From DASSBQ01 sp040981125 (GTDB lineage Bacteria; Nitrospirota; Nitrospiria; Nitrospirales; Nitrospiraceae): a stretch of DNA of 64,000 nucleotides. Of this stretch, positions 45,252 through 55,600 are shown one piece after another. The stretch lies in assembly GCA_040981125.1 (NCBI GenBank), contig JANRMQ010000014.1, forward strand, positions 25,419 through 89,418, read 5' to 3'. The notes below the pieces were generated by a model, which was given only the letters and a program-made list of their open reading frames with translations, ran no database searches and had not been told where the DNA came from. The position numbers were made by a program, and so were the translations under genes. Numbering within the stretch: position 1 is the first letter of the stretch; every line of letters starts with the position of its first letter.

Positions 45252-46019
45252 ATGTCCGACCATGATAAACACCGGGCCCGCATCTTTCTCCATCGCGGGG
45301 ATCTTCGTCAGGCGCGAGCCGCATGGGAAGCGGCCGTCGCGGATGATCGGGCCGCCGGCAACCTCAAGGACCTGTCGAACAGCCTCGGCAATCTGGGAAA
45401 CGCATGGGCCTTGTCGGGTGAATTCGAGCAGGCGGATGCCTGTTATAAGGAAGTGCTCTCCATTCAACGAACCGAACAGGATGACCATGCCATCGCACAT
45501 ACCTTGGTCAATCTCGGCAACTTGTATGTCGCCGCCGACCGGAATGAGACGGCCCGTGCCTATTACCTTGAAGCATTGGACCTGCTTCAACCCCTGAACG
45601 ACCATCGGGCGCTCGGCATCCTGTATCATAATCTCGCAATGGACGAGGCCCGGCAACGCCATTGGGATGAAGCGGTTCACCTGTTTGGGCAAGCCTTGGA
45701 CTCCCATCGAAAAGTCGGCAGCGAGGACGGGCTCGCGGCGACCTACAGCCAACTCGGACGAACGTTTCTCGACAGCGGCCATGGCACGGAGGCCGAACGT
45801 TGCTTCAGCAACGCGTCGGAACATTTCATCAAACTCGGCAACCCGGTCGGCGAAGCGGCCGTCCTGCGCGAGTTGGCGGATCTGTACGAAGGGCGGAATG
45901 ACCGCCTTTCGGCAATCAGATGCATTGAACGGGTGCACCACCTGGCATTGGGCACCGGAACAGCCCCTTCAGCCGCCGACCGCGAACGTCTAAAGAGGCT
46001 CCGGACCACGGGTAGCTGA
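45252..46019 (+). CDS. TPR protein
   Basis: 255 residues of stacked tetratricopeptide repeats, for example LSNSLGNLGNAWALSGEFEQ, AHTLVNLGNLYVAADRNETA and GLAATYSQLGRTFLDSGHGT. TPRs bind partner proteins. No catalytic domain is present. A second TPR gene follows at 46086. Confidence 0.8.
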   Translation: MSDHDKHRARIFLHRGDLRQARAAWEAAVADDRAAGNLKDLSNSLGNLGNAWALSGEFEQADACYKEVLSIQRTEQDDHAIAHTLVNLGNLYVAADRNETARAYYLEALDLLQPLNDHRALGILYHNLAMDEARQRHWDEAVHLFGQALDSHRKVGSEDGLAATYSQLGRTFLDSGHGTEAERCFSNASEHFIKLGNPVGEAAVLRELADLYEGRNDRLSAIRCIERVHHLALGTGTAPSAADRERLKRLRTTGS

Positions 46020-46085
46020 ATGAGCGGCGCTGGTGGTAGAATCCGCCGCGATCAATCCCACACGCATCATTGGAAGAGGAGATCG

Positions 46086-46403
46086 ATGGATATCAACGCC
46101 TTTCGACAAATGGTCGAGAAGAATCCCAAGGGATTTCTGGGACGCTATGGCCTTGGAAACAAAATCCTCCAGGAAGGAGGAAGTCTTGAAGAGGCCGCCG
46201 AGCATCTCACTGTGGCGACGGAACTCGATCCGACGCACGTGGCATCTCATCTCGCCCTGGGACGCGCGTTGGTTTCTTTAGGAAAGAAAGAGAAGGCGCG
46301 ATCTGTTTTGAAAGCCGGCATCGACGCGGCGCTTTCCGGCCGGTCGAACGGAGGCATGGACCTGGTTCCGGAAATGCAACACTTGATGAGCACGCTGGGA
46401 TAG
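46086..46403 (+). CDS. Small TPR-like protein
   Basis: 105 residues with two TPR units (FLGRYGLGNKILQEGGSLEE; SHLALGRALVSLGKKEKARS). GAGGAG sits 5 bases before ATG 46086; the longer frame to 46020 is not supported. It lies 66 bases after the larger TPR gene. Confidence 0.7.
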   Translation: MDINAFRQMVEKNPKGFLGRYGLGNKILQEGGSLEEAAEHLTVATELDPTHVASHLALGRALVSLGKKEKARSVLKAGIDAALSGRSNGGMDLVPEMQHLMSTLG

Positions 46404-46424
46404 AATGCGACAGGGAGGCCGGCT

Positions 46425-46625
46425 ATGAATCTTGAGGACGCGAAACAGCGCATTGAATCGGCGATGACACAATACGGCCAGCATGCCGCCGCGGCCATCG
46501 ACCTGGTTATCAACGAAGTCCGGTCCGATCTGGGCCGTGAGGCCGCCAATGAACTGATCGAGGAATTCGACCTCGAACTCCAATATAACATTGCTCCTTC
46601 GGAGTCGGACTTTTCCAACAGTTAA
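46425..46625 (+). CDS. Small helical hypothetical protein (66 aa)
   Basis: An acidic, mostly helical protein (IESAMTQYGQHAAAAIDLV). AGGGAGG precedes ATG 46425. It lies in the same direction between the small TPR gene and the glycosyltransferase. No family is recognised. Confidence 0.55.
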   Translation: MNLEDAKQRIESAMTQYGQHAAAAIDLVINEVRSDLGREAANELIEEFDLELQYNIAPSESDFSNS

Positions 46626-46638
46626 AGGCTGACGCGTC

Positions 46639-47724
46639 TTGCCGTTGATCTGGTGCTCCATCTCCGGCCATGGATTCGGCCATGCCGCCCAAGTAGTTCC
46701 CGTCCTCAACCACCTCGGCCGGTGTGTCTCGGACATCACCGCCACACTCAATACATCGGTCCCCGCCTCGTTCTTTGAACCACGTCTCACAATTCCTTGG
46801 CGGCTCAATTCAACGCCGCAAGATATCGGTTGTGTGCAGGACGGACCCCTGCGCATCGATGTACCGGCCACATGGGAGGCCCACCGGCGGTTCCATATGG
46901 ACTGGGACAGCAGAATTCAAGCGGAAGCGGCCCTCATCAAACAGTCTTCTTCGGCCCTGGTCCTGTCGGATATTTCTCATATGGCGGTGGCGGCCGGGGC
47001 ATCGGCCGGCATCCCGACCATCGCGCTCTGTTCTCTATCGTGGGACGCCGTGCTTGCACTCTACGAGCGGCCGGGGGTCGCCTCAGAGCAGAATATCGTG
47101 CAACACATTCGCCGCGCCTACGGCGGAGCCGACTGCCTCATTCGTCCGACGCCCGGCATTCCGGTTACGGCATTTCGACGAGTGGTGGATGTGGGACCCA
47201 TCTGCGAGCCTCATCGCCCGCGAACTCGAGAGCTTCGCGCGATGCTGGGGGCGCCGGACGAAGACTGCCTCGTCCTGGTCGGATTCGGCGGCATTGCGCA
47301 GAAAGCGTTTCCGTTCGCCGCGCTGGAATCCATGGCGCCGTTCCGCTTTATCATTGATGCCGATGTGCCGCCGAACCTCACACGGGTGATTGCCACAAAG
47401 GATCTCGCCTGGCCGTTTCATACCCTCCTGGCCTCAGTCGATATCATTATGACGAAGCCGGGATACGGAACGATCGTGGAAGCCGTCGCCCTACGAAAGC
47501 CCGTGGTCTACGTGCGCCGCTACCATTTCGTCGATGAACAGTCCCTCGTGGACTATGTGCACCGCTACGGCCGGGCGGTCGAATTGAATAAGGATGCGTT
47601 TGTCGCCGGCGCATGGCTGGAATCCCTGATGGCCGCCCGAGCATTGCCGCCTTCGCTCCTCCCCTCGCCTGCACCGACCGGCGGCGCGGACGCCGCTTCG
47701 CATCTCTTGCGCTACCTTAAGTAG
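46639..47724 (+). CDS. GT-B type glycosyltransferase-like protein
   Basis: 361 residues. The N-terminus WCSISGHGFGHAAQVVPVLN is a GT-B first-strand loop, and the C-terminal half has the nucleotide-sugar-binding segment MTKPGYGTIVEAVALRKPVV. This resembles MurG/UDP-glycosyltransferase-like proteins. The donor and acceptor are unknown. The start is TTG at 46639, with only a weak ribosome-binding site. Confidence 0.75.
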   Translation: MPLIWCSISGHGFGHAAQVVPVLNHLGRCVSDITATLNTSVPASFFEPRLTIPWRLNSTPQDIGCVQDGPLRIDVPATWEAHRRFHMDWDSRIQAEAALIKQSSSALVLSDISHMAVAAGASAGIPTIALCSLSWDAVLALYERPGVASEQNIVQHIRRAYGGADCLIRPTPGIPVTAFRRVVDVGPICEPHRPRTRELRAMLGAPDEDCLVLVGFGGIAQKAFPFAALESMAPFRFIIDADVPPNLTRVIATKDLAWPFHTLLASVDIIMTKPGYGTIVEAVALRKPVVYVRRYHFVDEQSLVDYVHRYGRAVELNKDAFVAGAWLESLMAARALPPSLLPSPAPTGGADAASHLLRYLK

Positions 47725-47874
47725 ATCCCAGGGCCTCGTCCTCATTGTTTCGGCATCCTCCATGTGGCGCCTTGCTCTCAAACTCACATCTCTTTGGCGA
47801 AAGATCCCGTTGAGTGATATAGTTGGGCCTGCATCGAGACGTAAGGTAGTGACAGAATCCGCACGACACGCCTG

Positions 47875-48474
47875 ATGGAAGCTGCTTCACGACAGGCCGC
47901 CGCAATCATCGATCCAAAACTCCTTTCACGCACCGCGAAAGGAGACCTCGAAGCATTCAGCCAACTCTACGATCAATCCAACGTGCTGCTCTTCACGCTG
48001 GCCTCTCGTATTCTCGGCAATCCCGATGATGCGGCATGGCTGCTTCAAGAGGTGTATCTCGAAGTGTGGAAGAAGGTCGCGCGCTATGATGTCGGGCGCG
48101 GCACGCCGGTTTCATGGCTGGTCACGTTGACGCGGAGCAGAGCCATCGAGCGGCTTCGCTCGGGAGTATCGCGGGGACCTGCTTCCGCCGCCGATGGTCT
48201 CAATGGTGCGTCAAGCCTTTCCCTCCGAGACCCGATTTCGGCCGGTTCGGCAATGGAGGGCGAATTCAAACGGCTGCTGAGCCAAGCGATCGCCGAGTTA
48301 CCTGTCGCCCAGCAGGAGGCGGTTGAGATGGCGTACTATCAAGGACTCTCACATGCGGAAATCGCCGCAAAACAGAATCAGCCTCTCGGAACGGTGAAGA
48401 CACGAATCAAGCTGGCAATGGTCAAATTGCGCGCCGTGCTCCCTGCGACGCCGGATCAGCATCATCTATGGTAA
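47875..48474 (+). CDS. ECF RNA polymerase sigma factor
   Basis: 199 residues. Region 2 spans DLEAFSQLYDQSNVLLFTLA and DAAWLLQEVYLEVWKKVARY, and region 4 has AELPVAQQEAVEMAYYQGLS and GTVKTRIKLAMVKLR. It resembles SigK-type ECF factors controlled by RskA anti-sigma proteins. The next gene encodes such an anti-sigma and overlaps by 7 bases. The regulon is not visible here. Confidence 0.9.
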   Translation: MEAASRQAAAIIDPKLLSRTAKGDLEAFSQLYDQSNVLLFTLASRILGNPDDAAWLLQEVYLEVWKKVARYDVGRGTPVSWLVTLTRSRAIERLRSGVSRGPASAADGLNGASSLSLRDPISAGSAMEGEFKRLLSQAIAELPVAQQEAVEMAYYQGLSHAEIAAKQNQPLGTVKTRIKLAMVKLRAVLPATPDQHHLW

Positions 48475-49472
48475 CGCACGAAGAACTGGAGGAGGCGGTA
48501 CCGCTCTATGCCGTCGGCGCACTGGAGCGTGCGGAGCGCCAGGCTCTGGAAGCCCATCTCTTGTCCGGTTGCGCGACATGCCACGCCTCGTTGAAGGATT
48601 ACCAGGGAGTCGCGGCGCTCCTGCCGTTGACCCTCCCTCCGATGTCGCCTCCCACCGACCTCAAAGCGAAGATTCTCGCCGCCTGCAATCCTTCCCCTGC
48701 TCCGATTGAAGAGACCAAACAAAGCACCAAGCCGAGCCTCGAGCCGGGAGAATGGATGAACCATCTGTTCCCTCCCATTACCCCCGCTCGCTCATGGCCC
48801 TTTCAGGTTGCCTTCGGACTCCTGAGCCTGACGCTCTTCGCCGGCGCCGGCTATTTGGCATGGACGGCACACGACCGCTCGACCCGTGAGACCGAACAAA
48901 CCAACGAACTCCGAGGCGTGCTTGAACAAGAGACTTCGAAAACGACGGCTCTTCAACGGGACATCAGCGAACGCGAGAGCGCCATCAAGCAATTGCGCGA
49001 TGAACTGGACGTCCGGCGAACCGATCTCACCGAATTGAGGGACCAAGTGATCCAGCGCGACGCTGAACTGGACGACCTTCGCAGTCAACTGGGGCAACGT
49101 GCCGTCCGCCAGCAAGATGAGTTTGCCGGTCTGATGAAAAGCCCCTCCTCCAAGGTCATCGCCTTGTCCGGGACGGAGCAAGCCAAGCAGGCCGGCGCGT
49201 TCTTCCTCTTGGATCCGACCGGGAAGAGAGCCTGGCTCTACGCATTTGATCTCCCCGATTTGCCGGCCGGCGCCGTCTATCAACTCTGGGCGATCGACGA
49301 GAACCCGGTCAGCCTGGGTGTCTTCACCCTTGACACCGGTCGGAAGGGGCGATTACTCGTCAAAGGAATGCGGAACGTGTCAAAGCTCAAGCAGATTGCG
49401 ATCAGCATCGAGCCGGCCGGAGGCCGGCCTCAACCCACGGGCGTCGTCTATCTTCTCAGTCGGGCCTCATGA
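48468..49472 (+). CDS. RskA-type anti-sigma factor with zinc-finger N-terminus
   Basis: 334 residues. The N-terminal ASD has the zinc signature HLLSGCATC (H-x4-C-x2-C). A membrane helix (FQVAFGLLSLTLFAGAGYL) follows, then a long coiled coil (residues ~140-220) and an extracytoplasmic RskA domain with AVYQLWAIDENPVSLGVF. It holds the ECF sigma at the membrane until a signal, probably proteolysis, frees it. Confidence 0.88.
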   Translation: MVTHEELEEAVPLYAVGALERAERQALEAHLLSGCATCHASLKDYQGVAALLPLTLPPMSPPTDLKAKILAACNPSPAPIEETKQSTKPSLEPGEWMNHLFPPITPARSWPFQVAFGLLSLTLFAGAGYLAWTAHDRSTRETEQTNELRGVLEQETSKTTALQRDISERESAIKQLRDELDVRRTDLTELRDQVIQRDAELDDLRSQLGQRAVRQQDEFAGLMKSPSSKVIALSGTEQAKQAGAFFLLDPTGKRAWLYAFDLPDLPAGAVYQLWAIDENPVSLGVFTLDTGRKGRLLVKGMRNVSKLKQIAISIEPAGGRPQPTGVVYLLSRAS

Positions 49473-49583
49473 AGGCCGATATGGCCGTTGACGCCGCTAC
49501 CGAGCATCACGAACCGTCGATTCGCCACCCTGGACCCAGTGGAGGTCTTGCCCTACTTGCCCGCTGACGCCGAACCGAGTCTT

Positions 49584-50060
49584 ATGCCACAGGATATGGA
49601 ATTCATGCAGGCGGCGCTGGCTCTTGCCAAGCGAGCGGCAGCCGAGGGAGAAGTGCCGGTGGGGGCCCTGGTGGTGGCCGATGATGTTGTGGTGTCCGAA
49701 GCCTACAATCGGCGTGAGCAATGGCAGGATCCCACCGCTCATGCGGAACTGATCGCGATTCGGGAAGCGGCCGCTCGACTCGGCACGTGGAGGCTGACGG
49801 AGACGACTCTCTATGTCACCCTCGAACCCTGCGTCATGTGTATCGGAGCGATTATTCTCTCGCGGACCGCACGGCTCGTGTACGGGGCCCGAGATCCCAA
49901 AGCAGGAGCTTGTGGTTCCGTGTTTGATATCCCGCCTGAACCGCGATTGAATCACCGTGTCGAGGTGCGAGGGGGAGTGGGCGAAGAGGAGAGCCAATCA
50001 TTGCTCCAGGAGTTTTTTCGAAGATTGCGCAAAAATGCTGAACTCGATACCACCCTGTAG
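49584..50060 (+). CDS. tadA: tRNA-specific adenosine deaminase
   Basis: About 158 residues. The deaminase signature HAE (TAHAELIAIREAA) and PCVMC (EPCVMCIGAI) bind the catalytic zinc. TadA converts the wobble adenosine of tRNA-Arg(ACG) to inosine. That tRNA is encoded at 34982 in this window. Starts at 49584 or 49596 fit the family; the frame opens at 49488 without support. Confidence 0.9.
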   Translation: MPQDMEFMQAALALAKRAAAEGEVPVGALVVADDVVVSEAYNRREQWQDPTAHAELIAIREAAARLGTWRLTETTLYVTLEPCVMCIGAIILSRTARLVYGARDPKAGACGSVFDIPPEPRLNHRVEVRGGVGEEESQSLLQEFFRRLRKNAELDTTL

Positions 50061-50070
50061 CAAATTATTG

Positions 50071-50124
50071 TACGTCGAGCCTCTGAGCGCCGCAGAACAA
50101 AGCTGGAGGACTTTTTCAGTATCC
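50071..50124. repeat. Half copy of the palindromic element
   Basis: The right half of the element at 8986-9107 is recognisable: GTACGTCGAG, AGAACAAAGCTGG and CTTTTTCAGTATCC align with GCACGTTGAG, AGAACAAAGTTGG and CTTTTTCAGCATCC. The left half is missing. Its end supplies the stop codon and last residue (Tyr) of the phosphopantetheinyl transferase gene. Confidence 0.6.
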
Positions 50125-50874
50125 TGCCTCGCCGCGCGGCGGGGCATAGTGAGAGACGGACACCTCCCAGGCGGTCCCTTGCGCCGCGATTGCGGCGGTC
50201 ACCTCCTGTCCAAACCGCACTTCCTTGATGGCCCACCGGGCATCTCGACTGCCGATATCATCCTCCTTGTCACTAAGGCTGATCAATCCGTCTGCTCCGA
50301 AGCTGAGTTCGATCCGTTTCAGGCCGCTTGACAGTCCCAGTCCGCGCGCCTTGAGATAGGCTTCCTTGCACGTCCAATAGCGATAGAACAACGCGCGTCG
50401 ATTCTCCTTCGGCGCTTGCCGTAGGTCCTCGTATTCCCGCCCTGCGAAGAACCGTTCGGCCAGATCGAGGTACTCGACATCCGATCGCATCACTTCGATA
50501 TCGACCCCTACCTCACGGCTCATCGCAAACGCGCACAGACAATAGTCTCCGGAATGAGACACATTGAAACACAGGGATTCGGAACCATTCTCATGCGCAT
50601 TCAACAGAGGCTTACCGTACTCACCATACCGAAACGTCACGCCGGCCGGGTCTTGATTCAGATACTGCCCCAATAGAATGCGAAGAATTCCATGCGTCAG
50701 GACGAATCGCTGTCGATCCTGCTCAAAGACAAACCGTGCCGCCCGCCGGCTTTCCTCGCCCGACAGGAGAGCCTGCAGCGATTCCAAATTGTCCCGGACA
50801 TGACGCAGAGAGACGCCCCAGACCTCCACCAAGCGCGGAGATAGGCGGCCGACGGGAAAGTGCGGAAGGTTCAC
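50116..50874 (-). CDS. Sfp-type 4'-phosphopantetheinyl transferase
   Basis: 252 residues with the family motifs GVDIEVM and FYRYWTCKEAYLKARG. It moves the phosphopantetheine arm from CoA onto carrier domains. It lies 40 bases after the exporter in the NRPS operon, so its targets are the three carrier domains of that synthetase. The start is GTG. Its C-terminus ends in a half copy of the palindromic element. Confidence 0.92.
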   Translation of the reverse strand: MNLPHFPVGRLSPRLVEVWGVSLRHVRDNLESLQALLSGEESRRAARFVFEQDRQRFVLTHGILRILLGQYLNQDPAGVTFRYGEYGKPLLNAHENGSESLCFNVSHSGDYCLCAFAMSREVGVDIEVMRSDVEYLDLAERFFAGREYEDLRQAPKENRRALFYRYWTCKEAYLKARGLGLSSGLKRIELSFGADGLISLSDKEDDIGSRDARWAIKEVRFGQEVTAAIAAQGTAWEVSVSHYAPPRGEAGY

Positions 50875-50914
50875 GGGAAGTGATGAAACAAAAACGGCGT
50901 GGGAGGATCACTCA

Positions 50915-52621
50915 TCAAACACCGGCAATCTTGGGCCGTACCAGCGCCGGCCGTTCAGTAGGCAATGCCTTCTCATGCTGGGGAGACCAGGTTTGCTCCG
51001 CCATACGGCCGTCTTCCAGCTTCAACACCCGATCTCCCAGATGGAAATACCGATCGTCGTGCGTCACGACGACTACTCCTTTGCCCCGCTGGCGAAGAGC
51101 GGGCAACAGATGCCCGTAAAATATCTCTTTATACTGCGGATCCTGGTCAGCCGCCCATTCGTCGAACACATAAAACGGTCGGTCGTCCAGAAGCGCCGCG
51201 ACCAGCGCCAAGCGTTTCCTTTGCCCCTGTGACAGATCCACGGTAGAAAAACTGTCGCCTTCGATCCGGACCTTATGATCGATCTGTAACAGCCTCAGGC
51301 AGTCTTGAGCCGATTGTCCCAGAACAGCGGGATCAATACCAAGCAGTTTTTTAAAGAGAAAGAAATCGGAGAACACCACCGAAAAGTGCTGGCGATACCA
51401 GTCCTGCGTGGCGGTTGAAATGACTTCTCCGTTGAGCCTGACAACTCCGGATTGCGGCGGATAGAGGCCCACCAACATTTTCACGAATGTCGATTTGCCG
51501 CTGCCGTTCCCGCCGATGACAAACACCACCTCTCCGGATTCGACGGAAGCCGTAATCGGACCCAACGCAAATCGCCTGTCTTGAACGGACTCGCCGTCAT
51601 ATTGGAATGACGCGTCCACGAGGTCAACCCGCAGGGGAGCTGTGGCCGGCGGGCGCAACGATTGAGCGGATTCTTCCTGCTTCGTTCCCTCGTCCAATTG
51701 AAGACCCAGCTCATCCAACTTTGCGAGCGCCACCTGTCCCCGGCTTAAACTCGGCAACATGCCGATGAGCGCCCACATGGGACTCACCATGTACAACATC
51801 GCGAAGACGTAGCCGCGCAGTGATTCACCCGACAGCGTCAGAACTTCCGGAAAGATGAGGAGGATGACGCCGATCAAGCCATAGAATAACGTTTGGGTCC
51901 AGGCTTCCGCCGCCAGATACTGTCGAGTCGCGAAAAAATTGTGATCCCGCAAAATTCGGGCGGTTCCCTCGATTTCCCCCGATACAAATCCATCGCGCCG
52001 GGAACGATGCAGCATCAACTCCTTCATCCCTTCGGTCAAGGCCCGGAAATGACCATACAGGGCCGCCCGACTCTCCCGCACCGCCTGATTCGATTTCAGA
52101 AATCGTCGATAGAGGCGCCTATAGCCGGCGAAGCCGACAAAACTCAAAGCCAGGACGCCGATAAACGCCGGCCATGACAACCAGGCGAGATACAGCGAAC
52201 AGCCGGCAAGCGTGGCGACGTTGATCGCCAAGGCCGGGAGCGATTGCAGCGACCAAGCCAAGGCGCCGGTATCATCGGTAAGCGTGGCCAGGACCTGCGG
52301 CGTGCCATGCCGTTCCAAGACGCGGAGCGGTGCCCGGGTCACCTTGCGGCACAGACGAATCCCGATGTTCAAGATCGCTTCTTGAGCGAACTTGACCAGG
52401 AGAATCTGCGACAGCCAATTGGTGAAGACCTTCACCAGCACGAGTCCGATAAACCCGGCCGCCAAGACGGGCGGCACCGATGCGGGCTGACTGAGAATGC
52501 GATTAATAATTGCGAGGAGGCCCACGCTCGAGAGGCCGGCCACAAGCCCAGTGACGGCCATAAGGAAGACCATGGGCCTGGCGCCTTCGAGCAGAAACAT
52601 GAGAAAACGGGACGTCTTCAT
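50915..52621 (-). CDS. Cyclic peptide/siderophore-type ABC exporter (PvdE/SyrD-like)
   Basis: 568 residues. Six membrane helices (residues ~1-300) precede an ATPase with Walker A GGNGSGKST, signature LSQGQRKRLALVAAL and Walker B RPFYVFDEWAADQDP, which is distinctive of the SyrD/PvdE cyclic-peptide exporter family. It probably pumps the NRPS product, or its acylated precursor, to the periplasm. It lies 26 bases after the NRPS and 40 before the PPTase. Confidence 0.9.
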   Translation of the reverse strand: MKTSRFLMFLLEGARPMVFLMAVTGLVAGLSSVGLLAIINRILSQPASVPPVLAAGFIGLVLVKVFTNWLSQILLVKFAQEAILNIGIRLCRKVTRAPLRVLERHGTPQVLATLTDDTGALAWSLQSLPALAINVATLAGCSLYLAWLSWPAFIGVLALSFVGFAGYRRLYRRFLKSNQAVRESRAALYGHFRALTEGMKELMLHRSRRDGFVSGEIEGTARILRDHNFFATRQYLAAEAWTQTLFYGLIGVILLIFPEVLTLSGESLRGYVFAMLYMVSPMWALIGMLPSLSRGQVALAKLDELGLQLDEGTKQEESAQSLRPPATAPLRVDLVDASFQYDGESVQDRRFALGPITASVESGEVVFVIGGNGSGKSTFVKMLVGLYPPQSGVVRLNGEVISTATQDWYRQHFSVVFSDFFLFKKLLGIDPAVLGQSAQDCLRLLQIDHKVRIEGDSFSTVDLSQGQRKRLALVAALLDDRPFYVFDEWAADQDPQYKEIFYGHLLPALRQRGKGVVVVTHDDRYFHLGDRVLKLEDGRMAEQTWSPQHEKALPTERPALVRPKIAGV

Positions 52622-52647
52622 GATCGGAACGTATGCACTGGAATCTC

Positions 52648-55600
52648 TTACGCCGCTCGAGAAGGTTCCCCGCCGGGCGCGGCCGGGACGGGATCATCGG
52701 AACGGCGGTCGCCGTTCAGGAAGGTAGACAGATGTCCCGCCAGGACTTGAACATGCGGCGAGACAAACAGCCGCCCCGAATCTTCGGCCGGCACCGTGAC
52801 GGTTCGGCTGCCTTCGGCAGCGGCATCGGTGAATGCCAGCCGCGTATCCAGGCTCGGATCGGCCAAAGGCCGGCTTGATGCCACTACGTTGAGCAACCGT
52901 CCTCGGTACGGTTTGAAGTCATAGCGGGCCGCGGCATGGAATGTGGCATAGGTGACATAGTCCCGGTACGGGAGCGACTCGGGCCGGGATGTATCGTCCA
53001 CTTCCCATAACGTATGCCACAAGGCGCGGAACTTCTTCCACCCGTACGTGGGCCAATCCCGTAAGGAGTGGCCTTTGAGCAGGCGAAGATAGGCGGCAAC
53101 TTTTCGAACAATGAATACCGCCGGCCATACCAGCCGCGGCGGACGGCGCCAATGATGCCGGTATGAGCGGGGGTGCCAGGATTCCATGATAGCTAACTGG
53201 ACTTCCTCCCCTTCGCCCGCCAATTGCTGCGCCATTTCATAGGCGACCAGCCCTCCGGTACAGGTGCCGCCGAGTTGATAGGGCCCGTTCGCCTGAACCG
53301 TACGGATTTCAGCGATATAGTGCCGAGCCATGTCCTCGATCCGTGCAAAAGGCTTCGCCTTGCCGTCAAGGCCTTGAGCTTGAAGCCCGTAGAAGGGTTG
53401 GTCCTCTCCAAGCAGCCGCGACAAGCGGGCAAACACCAACACATTACCGCCGACTCCGGGGACGACGAAGAAGGGCCGCCTTGTTCCATGTGCCTGAATC
53501 GCCACCAGCGATCTCCAGCGGACGGAGCAGCCTCCATTGCGAAGGACATCGGCTAGTTGTTCGATGGTGGGAGCCTGAAACAGCATAGCCATAGGCAACC
53601 GTGTGCCGAAAATCTGCTCGATGGCGCTGAACATCCGTAAGGCCAACAAGGAGTAGCCCCCGAGGTCAAAGAAATTATCTCGGACTCCGACTTGGCTGAT
53701 GCCCAGCACCTGTTCCCACACAGCCACGAGCTGAAGCTCCACTCCATCACGCGGCGCCACCGGTTCTTTGGGATTCGGATGCACGCCGTCAGCCGGCGCC
53801 GGAAGGGCGCGGCGGTCTATTTTTCCGTTGGGAGTCAATGGAAAACTCTCCATACGGACAATGGCCGACGGAACCATATAGTCCGGCACGCGATCCCGCA
53901 AAAACCTCCGTATGTCGAGAGCGTCGAAGGAGGCCTGGCCTTTCAGCGTAACGTACGCGACAAGATGTGGCTCTTCATTCATTTCTCGAACAATAGTCAC
54001 CGCCTGGCTTACGGCCGGATACTGCGCCAACACCGTTTCAATTTCGCCCAATTCGATCCGGAACCCACGAAGCTTAATCTGAAAATCCATGCGCCCGATG
54101 AATTCAAGCCGGCCGTCCGGCAGCCATTTTACGGCGTCACCCGTCCGGTAGAGGCGCGCCCCTTCCTCAAAAGGACTGGAGATGAATCGCTCGGCGGTCA
54201 ACTGCGGATTGCCCCGATATCCTCTGGCTACACCGGCGCCGCCGATATAGAGTTCACCGGGAATGCCGATCGGCACAGGTTCACGATACGCGTCCAGCAC
54301 ATACACCTGTGTGTTGGCAATGGGACGGCCGAGTGAAACGGTGCGGTCGATCTGTTGTACGCGCTCGATCGTGGACCAAATGGTCGTCTCGGTCGGGCCA
54401 TAAAGATTCCACAGGGCGTCGGCACGGACGAGTAATTCATGCGCCAGATCAGCGGACAGCGCTTCGCCGCCGCACAGGGCCGCGATCTTGCGAGCTCCTC
54501 GCCACCCCGCCTGCACGACCATCCGCCAGGTGGCGGGAGTGGCCTGCATGATGGTCGCCTCTCCTTCGTCCAGCTGAGTCCGCAACCAGACGCCGTCCAC
54601 CGCGCGACGGCGGCCGGCCACATGAAGACTCGCACCCGTGATCAACGGGAGATAGAGCTCAAGGCCCGCAATATCAAACGACAACGGTGTCACAGACAGC
54701 AGCACATCATGCTCGGCGAGGCCGGGGCGCTGATGCATCGACAGGAGAAAGTTCGTCAGGCTGCGGTGTTCAATCTCGACGCCCTTCGGGAGGCCCGTGG
54801 ACCCGCTCGTAAAGAGCAGGTACGCCAGATTTCCGGGACCGGCCGTTTGCGGAAGATTCTCGGGGCTCAGCCGCCCGATCGCCTCCGATGTTTCTGTCGC
54901 ATCAATCACCACCACCGGAATCTGCTGCGACGGGACGGCCGGCGCCAAGGCGCCGGTGGTCACCAAACAACCGGCCTGGGCCGTTTCGAGCATCACGGCC
55001 ATTCGCTTGGCCGGCAATCCCGGCACCAGAGGCAGATAGGCCCCGCCCGCTTTCATGATGCCCAAGAGGCACGCCAAGAGATCCGGCGAGCGCTCCATGT
55101 GAACCGCGACGACGATGTCCGGCCCGATTCCCCGTTCTTGAAGGTAACGGGCGATTTGGTTGGCGCGCCTGTTCAATGCCTCGTAGGAACGCACGCCTGA
55201 CTCATCGATGACGGCCGCTTTCGTGGGCAATCGCTCGGCTTGCGCCTCGAACAGTTCAGACAGGGTGCGATTGTCTTCGAATGTCGTGGCAGTCGTATTC
55301 CAGCCACGCGTGATGAGTCGCCTCTCGGCGGGCCGCAAAAGCGGCAATCGGCTGATCGGCTCGGACGGCGCATCCACCATGGCTTCCAACAGCGTGAGAT
55401 AGTGCTGCACCCACCGCTCGGCGGTCTGCTTATCGAACAGGTCCGTATTAAACTCCAAGTACACTTTGCGGGAAGCCATCGGATCGATCGATAGCGTCAG
55501 ATCGAACTGCGCGGCGCCGCGGCTGATTTCATAGGGACTCCACGATACGTGCTTAAAGTCCGTCCGCGCAAACGGCGTATTGGTAAAGTTGAACAGCACC

